From contig JAFGWM010000012.1 in NCBI GenBank assembly GCA_016937155.1, positions 1 to 62,912 of the forward strand: DNA of 62,912 bases, in the 5' to 3' direction. Positions 55,253-62,912 of the stretch are shown one piece after another. The position numbers and the translations under genes were made by a program. Origin of the DNA: Deltaproteobacteria bacterium. Lineage in GTDB: Bacteria > Myxococcota_A > Polyangia > HGW-17. Under the pieces are notes generated by a model. It did not search any database, had not been told where the DNA came from, and saw nothing but the letters and a program-made list of their open reading frames with translations. Numbering within the stretch: the first letter of the stretch is position 1; every line of letters starts with the position of its first letter.

Positions 55253-56326
55253 CTATTTCAGGTGTTTCTTAAAAAATGATGTGAGCTTAGCGAATGGAAT
55301 CATGTCGAATCTATCATAGAGATCAATGTGGCGGGCTTTGGGAACTATAACAAGTTCCTTTGGTTCTGCTGCTTTTTTATAGGCATCTTCTGTAAAATAT
55401 CGGGAATGTGCCTTTTCGCCCATAATGAAAAGAATGGGACGTGGAGAAATAGTATCGATATAATGAAGGAGGGGAAAGTTCATAAATGACATATCACTGG
55501 TAATAGTAAAAGCTGCAATTGAGCGCGGATGAAATCCTCGCTTCATGGCATAGTATTCGAAAAACTCACTGGTAATAGGATCCAGTCCGGCCGGAATACT
55601 TCCAGCCGGTTTTGATGGGAATGAGGGAGTTAGTTTTGGATGACCTGTATCCACATCTTTCCAGCGTTGTTTTGCCAGTTTCGTCAGATGAGCAATTCTT
55701 CCATCTCTGGTCATACTATCCATCCATCCTCTGGCTTTTACTCTGCTCATGTCATACATGCTTACTGTAACAACGGCTTTTATACGATGGTCAACCTGAG
55801 CCGCTGTAAGTGCAAAGGCCCCACTTCCGCAGATCCCGATTGCTCCTATTTTTGTTCTATCAACAAAAGCCTGGGTGCCGAGGAAATCAACTCCGGCACT
55901 GAAATCTTCAACAAAAATACCAGGAGATGATACACGTCTGGGTTTTCCTCCACTTTCACCGTTATAAGATTCATCAAACGCAATAGTAACAAATCCCCGT
56001 TCAGCCATTGTCTGGGCGTAGATACCGGCCCCCTGTTCTTTAACACCACCATATGGTGTTCCAATCACTATTGCAGGATATTTTTTTGTTTTGTCTATGT
56101 TTTTAGGCACATACATGTCAGCGGCAACAGTAATGCCAAACCTGTTTTTGAATGATGCCTTTTTATGGATCACAAGTTTGCTTTTAGCAAAAGTCTTATC
56201 CCAGACATTTGAGTCAACTCTATATGTAGAAGTGGCACATGATATGAACGAAAAAAGTATGATGGAAAGACCAGTGGCTAATTTAATATCAGTTTTGATA
56301 AACCAAATTGTTTTAGTAATATTCAT
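55253..56326 (-). CDS. Alpha/beta hydrolase lipoprotein (dienelactone-hydrolase-like)
   Basis: A 357-residue lipoprotein (lipobox FISC at about residue 30) with an alpha/beta hydrolase fold. The nucleophile elbow is GICGSGAFA, with its Ser in CGSGA; conserved features VIGTPYGGV near the oxyanion region and HIDLYD near the C-terminus supply the catalytic His. It resembles the YcjY-type hydrolases. It lies between ADH and cupin on the minus strand. Confidence 0.85.
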   Translation of the reverse strand: MNITKTIWFIKTDIKLATGLSIILFSFISCATSTYRVDSNVWDKTFAKSKLVIHKKASFKNRFGITVAADMYVPKNIDKTKKYPAIVIGTPYGGVKEQGAGIYAQTMAERGFVTIAFDESYNGESGGKPRRVSSPGIFVEDFSAGVDFLGTQAFVDRTKIGAIGICGSGAFALTAAQVDHRIKAVVTVSMYDMSRVKARGWMDSMTRDGRIAHLTKLAKQRWKDVDTGHPKLTPSFPSKPAGSIPAGLDPITSEFFEYYAMKRGFHPRSIAAFTITSDMSFMNFPLLHYIDTISPRPILFIMGEKAHSRYFTEDAYKKAAEPKELVIVPKARHIDLYDRFDMIPFAKLTSFFKKHLK

Positions 56327-56362
56327 TTTCTTACTCCTGACTGAATTTATTGTCTGATCTTT

Positions 56363-57550
56363 CTATAAAGCAGCTGTGAGTACTTTTATAATATCCTCTT
56401 CGCTCATTGGTGGACGACCGGGTAATTTGCCATTTTCATCGTGAACAATTTGTAAAGTGTCCTGAGCGTAACGTTTAATAAGTTTTCCATCTATATTCAA
56501 TTCGGACAGCCTAGTCGGGCAATTTGTAGTTTTAAGAAATATTTCAAACTGATCAATTCCCTTAAGTGCACAATCGAGATCCTGAGGGTTCTTTGCTTTC
56601 AGGCTAAAAATTCGCTCAGCAAACTGTGTGAATTTTTGTGGATTGTGTTTTGCAGAAAAACGCATCCAGGATGGATTAATAATACTGAGGCCAGCTGCGT
56701 GTGTAATATCATGATGAGCAGAAATTGTATGTTCTATCATATGTACAGGATAACCCCCGTTTGTGCCTGCACTGACCCATCCATTAAGGGCAAGTATGGA
56801 TGCCCATTGTATCTGTGTTCTTGCTTCCAGATCATTGCCATTCTCAATTGCCTTAAGACCCCACTCCATTGCATTAAGAATTACACCTTCAGCAAATCGA
56901 TCCTGGATAGGTGTATTATCTACACCGTTAAAATATGCTTCAGTAACGTGGGTAATCAGATCACAAACACCATAGGCAGTGTGGTTTTCAGGAACACTGA
57001 GGGTTAGCTCAGGATCAACAATAGCAACTTTGGGATACAAACAATTGGCTTGTGCAAAGGATTTTTGACTGGTTTCTTCATTGGTAATAACAGCCCCTGC
57101 ATTCATTTCTGAGCCAGTGGCAGCAAGAGTGGGTACTGTAATTATTGGAAGTGCCGTGGTGGGTATATGCAAATTGCTTTGTCCATGAAATACCATATCC
57201 CAGGGATCACCATCGTAAAAAACTGCAGCGGCAATTACCTTTGATGCATCCATGGTACTTCCACCACCAAGTGCTATAACAACGTCACAGTTTTCTTTTC
57301 TGGCTATGTCAGCTCCCCTTCTTACTGAGGAGATTCTTGGATTGGGTTCAATTCCAGAACATTCAACCACTTGAACTCCAGAATTTTTTAAACTGGCTAT
57401 CACTCGATCAGATATACCGTTTCTTTTAACACTTCCGCCTCCGGTGACCAGTAACGCTTTTTTTCCATACTTAAATGTTACTTCACCGATTTTTGACACT
57501 TTTCCTGCACCAAAAATAAGATGTGTTGGATTGTAGAATTCAAAGTTCAT
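56363..57550 (-). CDS. Iron-containing alcohol dehydrogenase (YqhD-like)
   Basis: A 395-residue class III alcohol dehydrogenase, probably NADPH-dependent, reducing aldehydes. Landmarks: GGGSVKRNG, ALGGGSTMDASK near residues 96-107, PTLAATGSEMN and the metal His residues in HMIEHTISAHHDITHAAGL. The gene follows an AraC regulator by about 220 bases on the same strand. In E. coli YqhD is controlled by the AraC-type YqhC in response to aldehydes; the same pairing is seen here. A GGAGT lies about six bases before the ATG. Confidence 0.92.
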   Translation of the reverse strand: MNFEFYNPTHLIFGAGKVSKIGEVTFKYGKKALLVTGGGSVKRNGISDRVIASLKNSGVQVVECSGIEPNPRISSVRRGADIARKENCDVVIALGGGSTMDASKVIAAAVFYDGDPWDMVFHGQSNLHIPTTALPIITVPTLAATGSEMNAGAVITNEETSQKSFAQANCLYPKVAIVDPELTLSVPENHTAYGVCDLITHVTEAYFNGVDNTPIQDRFAEGVILNAMEWGLKAIENGNDLEARTQIQWASILALNGWVSAGTNGGYPVHMIEHTISAHHDITHAAGLSIINPSWMRFSAKHNPQKFTQFAERIFSLKAKNPQDLDCALKGIDQFEIFLKTTNCPTRLSELNIDGKLIKRYAQDTLQIVHDENGKLPGRPPMSEEDIIKVLTAAL

Positions 57551-57639
57551 GACTTACTCCTTTGGGAAAGTAATGGTTAAAGTTTACATCTCACTCTCAT
57601 CTATATTTATGTGTCAATGAAGTTTAAAAAAAAATGGGC

Positions 57640-57672
57640 ATTACTGGCAAACACATGCCTATTCCTGCAAAT
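57640..57672 (-). promoter_or_regulatory. Candidate AraC-type direct-repeat operator
   Basis: ATTACTGGCAAA at 57640-57651 and ATTCCTGCAAAT at 57661-57672 form a direct repeat with 21-bp spacing, two helical turns. A TTGACA-like -35 for the ADH gene lies at 57612-57617 (minus strand), about 22 bases downstream. The arrangement suits an AraC-type activator of the dehydrogenase gene, but the -10 is not clear. Confidence 0.4.
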
Positions 57673-57769
57673 ATCGACATGTTTTGAATTATACGAAATT
57701 TATTCCGGATATAATCAGAAATAGCAGATTTATATTGTTCGTCTGGTAAAAAGGACTAAGTGATAGGAA

Positions 57770-58678
57770 TCAGGCAAGATAGCTGTATGCAATGGTATGA
57801 GCATCTGAAGGGGGTACATTGAAATAGCGCTTGAACTCTCTGCTGAATTGTGAGGGGCTTTCATAGCCCACTTCAAAGGCAACATTATTTACACGCATTT
57901 TATCATGCACAAGAAGACTTCTGGCTTTGTCCAGCCGAATCTTTTTCAAATACTGAAGTGGTGATTCCCCTGTTACCCGTTTGAATGCCCGGTGAAAAGA
58001 TGATACACTCATGGCTGTTTCTTTTGCCAGATCTTCAACAGTAAGTGTTTCACGATAATCTGTATGGATACGCTCAAGTGCTCTTGCAACAGCGGCATAA
58101 GGTGTCTGATGCTGAGTTAAATTGTATAAAACATGACCTTTTTTATCCCTTAACACTCTATATACAATTTCACCTACAGCCGCATTACCAAGAATTCTAC
58201 TGTCCAGTGGATCATTCAGACAGGAAAGCAGCCTTGTTGTCGCATCAATCATTGAAGAGCTCATTTGTACCGGTTCTACACCTGTGTGTGGTTCAGTTGA
58301 GGTATCACTCCTCTCAAGGTGTAAATTCCCACTGAATTTTGAGACAAGTTCATGAAGCATTGCCACATCTATGTCAATGCTTATACCTAGGAGAGGTTCA
58401 TGCAAGGATGCATGAGTTTCACACTCGAAAGGTATTGGTACACCCAGAACCAGATAGGTCTCCCGATCATAACGAAATTTTCTGTCTCCAAGATAACCGA
58501 TTTTGAATCCCTGTCCGATAATAACTATACTTGCGCTGTATAGCAGAGGAGTTCTGGGAAGCTCTTCAGTGGACCAGAAAAAATAAACACCTGGTATGTC
58601 AGTAATTGATGAACCGGAAGGGGCAGTATGCTGATATTTTTCAAGTAGTCTGTTAAGAAGTGGTTCAAGTGATGACAT
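57770..58678 (-). CDS. AraC-family regulator (YqhC-like)
   Basis: A 302-residue protein with an AraC_N-type sensor domain (residues about 25-160; FECETHASLHEPLLGISI is the clearest part) and two HTH motifs at the C-terminus (TVEDLAKETAMSVSSFHR and VNNVAFEVGYESPSQFSREFK). The pairing with the neighbouring iron alcohol dehydrogenase is that of YqhC-YqhD in enterobacteria, activated by reactive aldehydes. Cys residues that would sense an oxidant or aldehyde: one is visible in the N-domain (FECET). Confidence 0.92.
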   Translation of the reverse strand: MSSLEPLLNRLLEKYQHTAPSGSSITDIPGVYFFWSTEELPRTPLLYSASIVIIGQGFKIGYLGDRKFRYDRETYLVLGVPIPFECETHASLHEPLLGISIDIDVAMLHELVSKFSGNLHLERSDTSTEPHTGVEPVQMSSSMIDATTRLLSCLNDPLDSRILGNAAVGEIVYRVLRDKKGHVLYNLTQHQTPYAAVARALERIHTDYRETLTVEDLAKETAMSVSSFHRAFKRVTGESPLQYLKKIRLDKARSLLVHDKMRVNNVAFEVGYESPSQFSREFKRYFNVPPSDAHTIAYSYLA

Positions 58679-58853
58679 GATGGATCCTCTTGTTTAAAAG
58701 ACAAAAGTATATTATTTATGGTTCTTAAGTTATAATAGTGCTCTTTTTTCTCTTTTAAATGGCAAAATATGGAAATTTTATGCCTGTTTCTGCTGAAAGA
58801 TCCACTGCTGGATGCTGCAATTAGATGAAAAACAACCACAGCCGAATAGTTTG

Positions 58854-58887
58854 ATAAAAAAAAACCCTGAAGATATTGTCTTCAGGG
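58854..58887 (-). terminator. Intrinsic terminator of tRNA-Asn
   Basis: Reading the minus strand, CCCTGAAGA (58887-58879), a five-base loop and TCTTCAGGG (58873-58865) form a perfect nine-pair stem, followed by a run of T (58864-58854). It lies ten bases past the tRNA 3' end, so it is the intrinsic terminator for that transcript. Confidence 0.92.
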
Positions 58888-58897
58888 CTCTAATTTC

Positions 58898-58973
58898 TGG
58901 CGCCGATTGTAGGACTTGAACCTACGACCCAGCGGTTAACAGCCGCTTGCTCTACCTGCTGAGCTAAATCGGC
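58898..58973 (-). tRNA. tRNA-Asn (GTT)
   Basis: A 76-base tRNA on the minus strand with an encoded CCA end. The acceptor pairs GCCGATT with AATCGGC; the D arm has GCTCAGCAGGTAGAGC; the anticodon stem AGCGG/CCGCT holds the loop CTGTTAA with anticodon GTT; the T arm has GTAGG TTCAAGT CCTAC. The discriminator is G. It lies between the AraC gene and the secreted protein gene, with its own promoter and terminator. Confidence 0.98.
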
Positions 58974-58999
58974 ACTGCCTAATTTCTCAGGCGAGTAGG

Positions 59000-59028
59000 A
59001 ATATATGCAGATGATGATGTCATGTCAA
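59000..59028 (-). promoter_or_regulatory. Sigma-70-type promoter of tRNA-Asn
   Basis: On the minus strand TTGACA (59028-59023), a 17-base spacer and TATATT (59005-59000) match the housekeeping consensus closely. Transcription would begin near 58993, about 20 bases before the tRNA 5' end. Confidence 0.85.
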
Positions 59029-59109
59029 TAAAAAATTTTGATGGTAAAAAATAATTTAAATATTTTTCTTTTTGATGCGACTAAAGGCTTTACCGTGGTT
59101 AAATAATTA

Positions 59110-59137
59110 TTGATAAATATGCTGAATTGCCTATATT
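59110..59137 (+). promoter_or_regulatory. Sigma-70-like promoter
   Basis: TTGATA (59110-59115), a 16-base spacer and TATATT (59132-59137) lie about 50 bases before the start of the secreted-protein gene at 59187. The match is good but the -35 is one base off consensus. Confidence 0.5.
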
Positions 59138-59186
59138 TATTGTGATTGGACTTAATAGCAAATCAATCAAATTTAAGGAGGTTTTT

Positions 59187-60506
59187 ATGAAAAAGTTGGG
59201 TATTTCGTTGGTCATGTTAATACTGACTGTCTGGATTGGAGAAGCTCAGGCTGTTTCTCATCACACTTTAAGACATATGAGAAATGCCAAAGGCGTAGTA
59301 AGGATTAGCGGACTTAAAGTTATTAAAAGTTATGAAACGGGACCTGTCAACAGGGCAGTAGTAGCGCATTACAAGAACCTTGAAAGCAATCTGGGAAGGG
59401 CAATAAGTAACTATAACAGAATACCCCGCAGAGATCTCGGGGATCCTGAAGTGAGAAAGTTCGGGAATTTTTTAAGGGCACTGACTGCTCATCTAAATAT
59501 TCTGCGGACAAGAGTGAAAAATAAGAGTGGAGCTGATAAGGCAGTGAAGGATCTCCATTTTGCATTTAAAAAGAGATTCAGCACAATAAGATACAGAAAG
59601 GCTATCGGCATTCTGAACCAGATAAATCTTAATCCAAAATCCACTGCACTGGATTATCTGCTCAGGGGAGGTGGTGGACCAAAAGTATCCCGGAAAGTAA
59701 AAAAATCCAACTGGAGGACTGGTGGAGCAGCAACTTCAGATAATGCTGCCGGTTTCAATGATTTCAGAGCCGCTATACGTGAAATTCAGCATGGATGTAA
59801 CGGGAAATTCAGAGGTGTCCAGAACCTTAGAACATGGTCTCATGGCATTGATACTAGTTTTGGTACCTGGTGTGAGCTGGTGGGAAAAAGTGAATTTCTT
59901 ATTAAGCAGGGAATTAAAGCAGCGGTGGAAGGAATTTTAAGATTTCCTCTGAAGGCTCTTGATGATGCAGTGGATAGCATGATGAATAAAAGTGGTTTTA
60001 TCTCAACTAGAACCGGGAAATGGATTCTTCACCCTAAAGAATACAAGGATAAACTACGGGCTCAAATAGCTTCATATGGTGCTACTGCAGGTGTGAAACT
60101 TGATGATAGCTGGGTTTTGTCAAGCTGGACCAGTGCTATAACCAAGGCACGTGAAATTCTTGATAAATCAGCCCGTAAGCATGTAATGAAAGATGCGGGA
60201 TATAAGCACAGTTTTTCAAAAGTGGAGCGCATGGTTAAATCAGATGTAAGAAAGAACTGGAAAAAAGGTGTGGATTTCAGGAAAGTCAGAATGGTTCGCA
60301 GTAACTGGCTCCTTGTAAAGAACAAGCTCACAGGTCTCCCAATGAGACGGGTTAAAGGTGGGGCACTTTTATATAAAATGCCTAGAGAAAAATGGTGCCG
60401 AATCCGTACATTCGAATACAACGAACCTTATAAGGGTGGTGGCAGATATGTTTCAAAGGGTGAGTTCTCTTGGTCTGAATACATCAGATTTCAGAACTGT
60501 AAATAA
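59187..60506 (+). CDS. Secreted protein of unknown function
   Basis: A 439-residue protein with a signal peptide (MKKLGISLVMLILTVWIGEAQA) and a basic mature body with few Cys (four, mostly near the middle and the C-terminus: GCNG, WCEL, WCR, QNC). I use the ATG at 59187 because GGAGG lies six bases upstream; the frame is open to 59127. It is rich in Lys/Arg/Gly with helical stretches (KAAVEGILRFPLKALDDAVDS). I do not recognise the family. Confidence 0.75.
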   Translation: MKKLGISLVMLILTVWIGEAQAVSHHTLRHMRNAKGVVRISGLKVIKSYETGPVNRAVVAHYKNLESNLGRAISNYNRIPRRDLGDPEVRKFGNFLRALTAHLNILRTRVKNKSGADKAVKDLHFAFKKRFSTIRYRKAIGILNQINLNPKSTALDYLLRGGGGPKVSRKVKKSNWRTGGAATSDNAAGFNDFRAAIREIQHGCNGKFRGVQNLRTWSHGIDTSFGTWCELVGKSEFLIKQGIKAAVEGILRFPLKALDDAVDSMMNKSGFISTRTGKWILHPKEYKDKLRAQIASYGATAGVKLDDSWVLSSWTSAITKAREILDKSARKHVMKDAGYKHSFSKVERMVKSDVRKNWKKGVDFRKVRMVRSNWLLVKNKLTGLPMRRVKGGALLYKMPREKWCRIRTFEYNEPYKGGGRYVSKGEFSWSEYIRFQNCK

Positions 60507-60659
60507 TTTTTAGAATATTTGACTCCTGCCTTTATTGCTTCAAGCTGTTCGTTTCTGATTATTTTAAATACTACAGATTAAACATGTTATTGCAAAATCC
60601 TGAATCAGGTGTTAGTTCAGAAGACATTTTTATCTGTGGTTTTTGTCGGAGGTGACCCA

Positions 60660-62012
60660 ATGACTTTATCAAATGCAAATCTGGAAATGATACGCAGACT
60701 AATAAGACGGCAGGTTATTCCTCCATTGCAGAAAATGATAGAAAAACTGGAAGGGGCGGATCTCAGTGATCTTATGATGAAACTTACTCCCAATGAGCAG
60801 AGAATTCTTATTACAGCTCTGCATCTGAGTGGGAAAGCCGGTGTGATGCTGAAAGAGCTTCCTGAAGGTAAACTGAAAAATGTTCTTGAAAAAATTCCTG
60901 ATGAGATGCTGGTTAAAATTATGTGTCAGATTCAGGCTGATGATGCTGCAATGCTTTTAGAAAGTGTAGACCGGGAACGTGCGAGTAGTGTTTTGGAAAA
61001 ACTTCCTGGAAAGCTCAATGACAAGATAGAGGAAATTCTGCGATTTCCTTCAGATACTGCTGGCTCTTTGATGAATACATATTTTCTTGAGTTTTTCAGT
61101 GATATGTCAGCAAAAGATGCACTGGATAAAATAAGAAAATGGTCAATAAATCAACAGGACCCGATTTATTCCATATATGTTCTTGATGACAGTCACCATC
61201 TGATGGGGCATATTCCTCTGAGAAATTTGGCTTTAGCTGATCCAGAAGACACTCTTGATAACTTTATGCTTCATGATCCTGTAACTGTGAACGCCTATCA
61301 GACCACTGATGAGGCAGCGTACGTTATAACTCGGTATGATCTGGTGAGTGTACCTGTTGTGGATGATAATCACCGTATGGTGGGAATCATAATGATAGAT
61401 GATGTTATTGATACTATGATGGAAAGTGTCGCAGAACAGGCTTTTTCCATGCAGGGTATCACAGAAGAGGACAGGATAGATACTCCGGCTTTCAAATCCA
61501 TTAAAAGCCGATTTCCATGGATGATGATAAATCTTGTAACAGCTTTCATCGCTTCAAGTGTTGTGGGGCTTTTCGAGGGAAGTATTCAAAAGGTGGTGGC
61601 TCTTGCTACTTTTATGCCCATAGTTGCAGGCCTTGGTGGAAACAGTGGTACACAGGCTCTTGCAGTTATGGTTCGATCTCTTGCTCTGGGTGAAATAGAA
61701 ATTTCTGAAGCCAGAAAAGCAATTTTGCGTCAGGTATTTATCTCTCTTTCTCTTGGTATTGTTGTAGGGCTGGTTACGGGGGGTCTTGCCTTCTTATGGA
61801 AGTCTAGTCCTGTATTGGGTCTTGTAATCTTTCTTTCAATGCTTATCAACATGATTATTGGAGGTCTGGTGGGCACAGGAGTTCCTCTTCTTCTGAAATC
61901 TCTGGGACAGGATCCTGCAATGGGAGGTGGCGTGCTGGTTACTGCCACAACGGATTCAATGGGTTTTTTATGTTTCCTCGGGATATCAACTCTGTTCATT
62001 CAGTATATGTAA
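60660..62012 (+). CDS. mgtE: Magnesium transporter MgtE
   Basis: A 450-residue Mg2+ channel: an N-terminal MgtE_N helical domain at about 1-130, two CBS domains at about 135-255, and five C-terminal membrane helices from about 280 (NLVTAFIASSVVGLFEG, ALATFMPIVAGLGGNSG, IIGGLVGTGVPLLL). The pore motif LGGNSGTQA is present. I start at 60660, where GGAGGTGA lies about six bases upstream; the frame is open to 60609. No M-box riboswitch was seen in the 150-base leader. Confidence 0.95.
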   Translation: MTLSNANLEMIRRLIRRQVIPPLQKMIEKLEGADLSDLMMKLTPNEQRILITALHLSGKAGVMLKELPEGKLKNVLEKIPDEMLVKIMCQIQADDAAMLLESVDRERASSVLEKLPGKLNDKIEEILRFPSDTAGSLMNTYFLEFFSDMSAKDALDKIRKWSINQQDPIYSIYVLDDSHHLMGHIPLRNLALADPEDTLDNFMLHDPVTVNAYQTTDEAAYVITRYDLVSVPVVDDNHRMVGIIMIDDVIDTMMESVAEQAFSMQGITEEDRIDTPAFKSIKSRFPWMMINLVTAFIASSVVGLFEGSIQKVVALATFMPIVAGLGGNSGTQALAVMVRSLALGEIEISEARKAILRQVFISLSLGIVVGLVTGGLAFLWKSSPVLGLVIFLSMLINMIIGGLVGTGVPLLLKSLGQDPAMGGGVLVTATTDSMGFLCFLGISTLFIQYM

Positions 62013-62075
62013 ACATTTCTATCAATTGTGGTATATACAGAATCTAGTGGAGAATGCTCCTGAAAGGAGGATTAG

Positions 62076-62783
62076 TTGGCATTGATAACCATTCTTTTAT
62101 TTGCATGGATAGCCGGTCTGGCTTCATTTGCAGGAGGATTTCTTGCATTTTTTGAAAAATCTGAAAATACGGTATTCAAAAAGGCTTTGGGAAAGAGCGT
62201 TGTTGCGTTTGGTGGTGGTCTTCTTGTTTCTGCAATTGCCTTTGCGCTTCTTCCTGAGGGCATGAATCTTCTATCACCGGCAGTGATGACACTTACATTT
62301 ATATCAGGGGGAGTTATATTTGCTGTGATAGATGTGGCCATATCAAAGACAGGTGGTGCTAAGTCTCAGTTTATGGCGATGCTTATGGATTTTTTACCTG
62401 AGTCCATATCCATGGGGGCTGCATTTATGCACAATCGGAATCTGGGTATACTGCTTGCCGGTTTTATTGGATTGCAGAATCTTCCAGAAGGATTCAATGC
62501 ATATAAGGAAATAATTTCAGGTGGGGTAAAAAAATCATCAGCACTATCAGCTCTTTTTATTATCTCATTTCTTGGTCCCTTGGCAGCAGGTATCGGTTAT
62601 GTCTTTTTACAGAATAAGCCTGAAATAACTGCTACACTTATGAGCTTCGCATCCGGTGGAATTCTTTATCTAATTTTTCAGGATATTGCACCGGAGTCCC
62701 GGATGGAAAAACACTGGCAACCTACTTTGGGAGCTGTTTTGGGATTCGCCCTTGGGATGCTTGGAAAACAACTGATTGGTTGA
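62076..62783 (+). CDS. ZIP-family metal transporter
   Basis: A 235-residue polytopic protein with about eight helices and ZIP-type transport motifs: LLVSAIAFALLPEG, SISMGAAFM and LQNLPEGFNAYKE, where the Pro-Glu-Gly turns carry metal-binding residues. Histidines usual in ZIP are partly missing. The start is a TTG at 62076, supported by AAAGGAGG five bases upstream. It follows mgtE by 63 bases. The array of repeats starts at its stop codon. Divalent-metal specificity is not readable. Confidence 0.85.
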   Translation: MALITILLFAWIAGLASFAGGFLAFFEKSENTVFKKALGKSVVAFGGGLLVSAIAFALLPEGMNLLSPAVMTLTFISGGVIFAVIDVAISKTGGAKSQFMAMLMDFLPESISMGAAFMHNRNLGILLAGFIGLQNLPEGFNAYKEIISGGVKKSSALSALFIISFLGPLAAGIGYVFLQNKPEITATLMSFASGGILYLIFQDIAPESRMEKHWQPTLGAVLGFALGMLGKQLIG

Positions 62784-62912
62784 GGGTACTGAGGGTACTG
62801 AAAAACTAACCTGGGAGCTGTTCTGGGATTCGCCCTTGAGGGTACTGAAAAACTAACCTGGGAGCTGTTCTAGGATTCGCCCTTGAGGGTACTGAAAAAC
62901 TAACCTGGGAGC
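62782..62912. repeat. 47-bp tandem repeat at the right window edge
   Basis: Units start at 62791, 62838 and 62885 (the last is cut by the window edge), each beginning GAGGGTACTGAAAAACTAAC and ending ...TTCGCCCTT; a partial unit starts at 62782. A 26-base segment of the unit (TGGGAGCTGTT.TGGGATT, then CGCCCTT) is 25 of 26 identical to the last part of the ZIP gene at 62728-62753, so the array seems seeded from the gene's 3' end. The array may be real or an assembly-edge effect. Confidence 0.85.

Noticed and set aside
60507-60659. mgtE leader considered as a Mg2+ riboswitch
   Set aside because: No M-box-like conserved core was seen in the 150 bases; only AT-rich sequence.
62044-62070. GGAG/CTCC hairpin upstream of the ZIP start considered as a regulator
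   Set aside because: Stem is only four pairs with a short loop, and the ribosome site AAAGGAGG lies outside it.
62791-62912. Tandem units at the right edge considered as a CRISPR array
   Set aside because: The whole 47-bp unit repeats with no distinct spacer sequences, and the unit derives in part from the neighbouring ZIP gene; no cas gene is near.

Overview
The window looks like a piece of chromosome from a Gram-negative bacterium with roughly 40% GC (estimated by eye). The many lipoprotein signal peptides, the AsmA-like/GT51 envelope protein and the RseC-type and Trk-type membrane proteins point to a diderm. Lipoproteins whose mature N-termini are Asp/Ser/Asn-rich after the lipobox Cys, a MopE-type Cys/Asp repeat followed by a Cys-TM-Arg C-terminal sorting tail, a Hanks-type Ser/Thr kinase and a lipoprotein serpin together suggest a deltaproteobacterial or Myxococcota/Bradymonadota-like lineage. 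That placement is an inference, not a measurement. No phage, IS element or CRISPR array was seen. The last ~130 bases are a 47-bp tandem repeat, so the window may end at a contig edge.

Layout. 0-4.9 kb: peptide deformylase, a Nudix hydrolase, and a TPR/RseC-like/UPF0104 membrane protein run, convergent with a lipoprotein that resembles an M20D amidohydrolase but has lost its metal ligands. 5.0-9.3 kb: a tight five-gene run with a GH13 glycosidase, a Cys-rich lipoprotein, a Ser/Thr kinase, a UPRT-like phosphoribosyltransferase and NikR. 9.3-18.5 kb: a complete Bat (aerotolerance-type) operon on the minus strand, moxR, DUF58, a BatD-related membrane protein, two VWA proteins, a TPR protein with a KDQ repeat, BatD and a TPR-SH3 BatE. 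18.7-23.8 kb: Xaa-Pro aminopeptidase, a CBS-containing Na+/H+-type antiporter, a lipoprotein serpin and a decayed serpin copy. 23.8-32.1 kb: a mixed region with a Gly/Arg-rich secreted protein, PilZ and SpoA-domain proteins, a zinc-ribbon membrane protein, an M29-like aminopeptidase, a PNGase F-like lipoprotein, a radical SAM protein with an unusual lipoprotein-like Cys-rich tail, and LexA.

32.2-45.3 kb: acetyl-CoA synthetase, peptidase T plus a sensor histidine kinase, an M14 carboxypeptidase with a sorting tail next to a phosphoesterase-like lipoprotein, a Nudix protein, the TrkH/TrkA potassium system and a hot-dog thioesterase. 45.5-54.1 kb: a phospholipase D-like lipoprotein, purC and purB, and an ECF sigma/anti-sigma pair followed by a small secreted protein and an AsmA-like/GT51 glycosyltransferase. 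54.2-58.7 kb: a YqhC/YqhD-like detoxification group of AraC regulator, iron alcohol dehydrogenase, alpha/beta hydrolase, cupin lipoprotein and cyclophilin-like lipoprotein. 58.9-62.8 kb: tRNA-Asn with a clear promoter and terminator, a secreted protein of unknown function, MgtE and a ZIP-family transporter.

The best candidates for something undescribed are the radical SAM protein whose C-terminus looks like a lipoprotein-type, Cys/Met-rich peptide precursor (30337-31410), the AsmA-like/GT51 fusion beside its own ECF sigma pair, the PNGase F-like protein with an added N-terminal domain, and the serpin pair.
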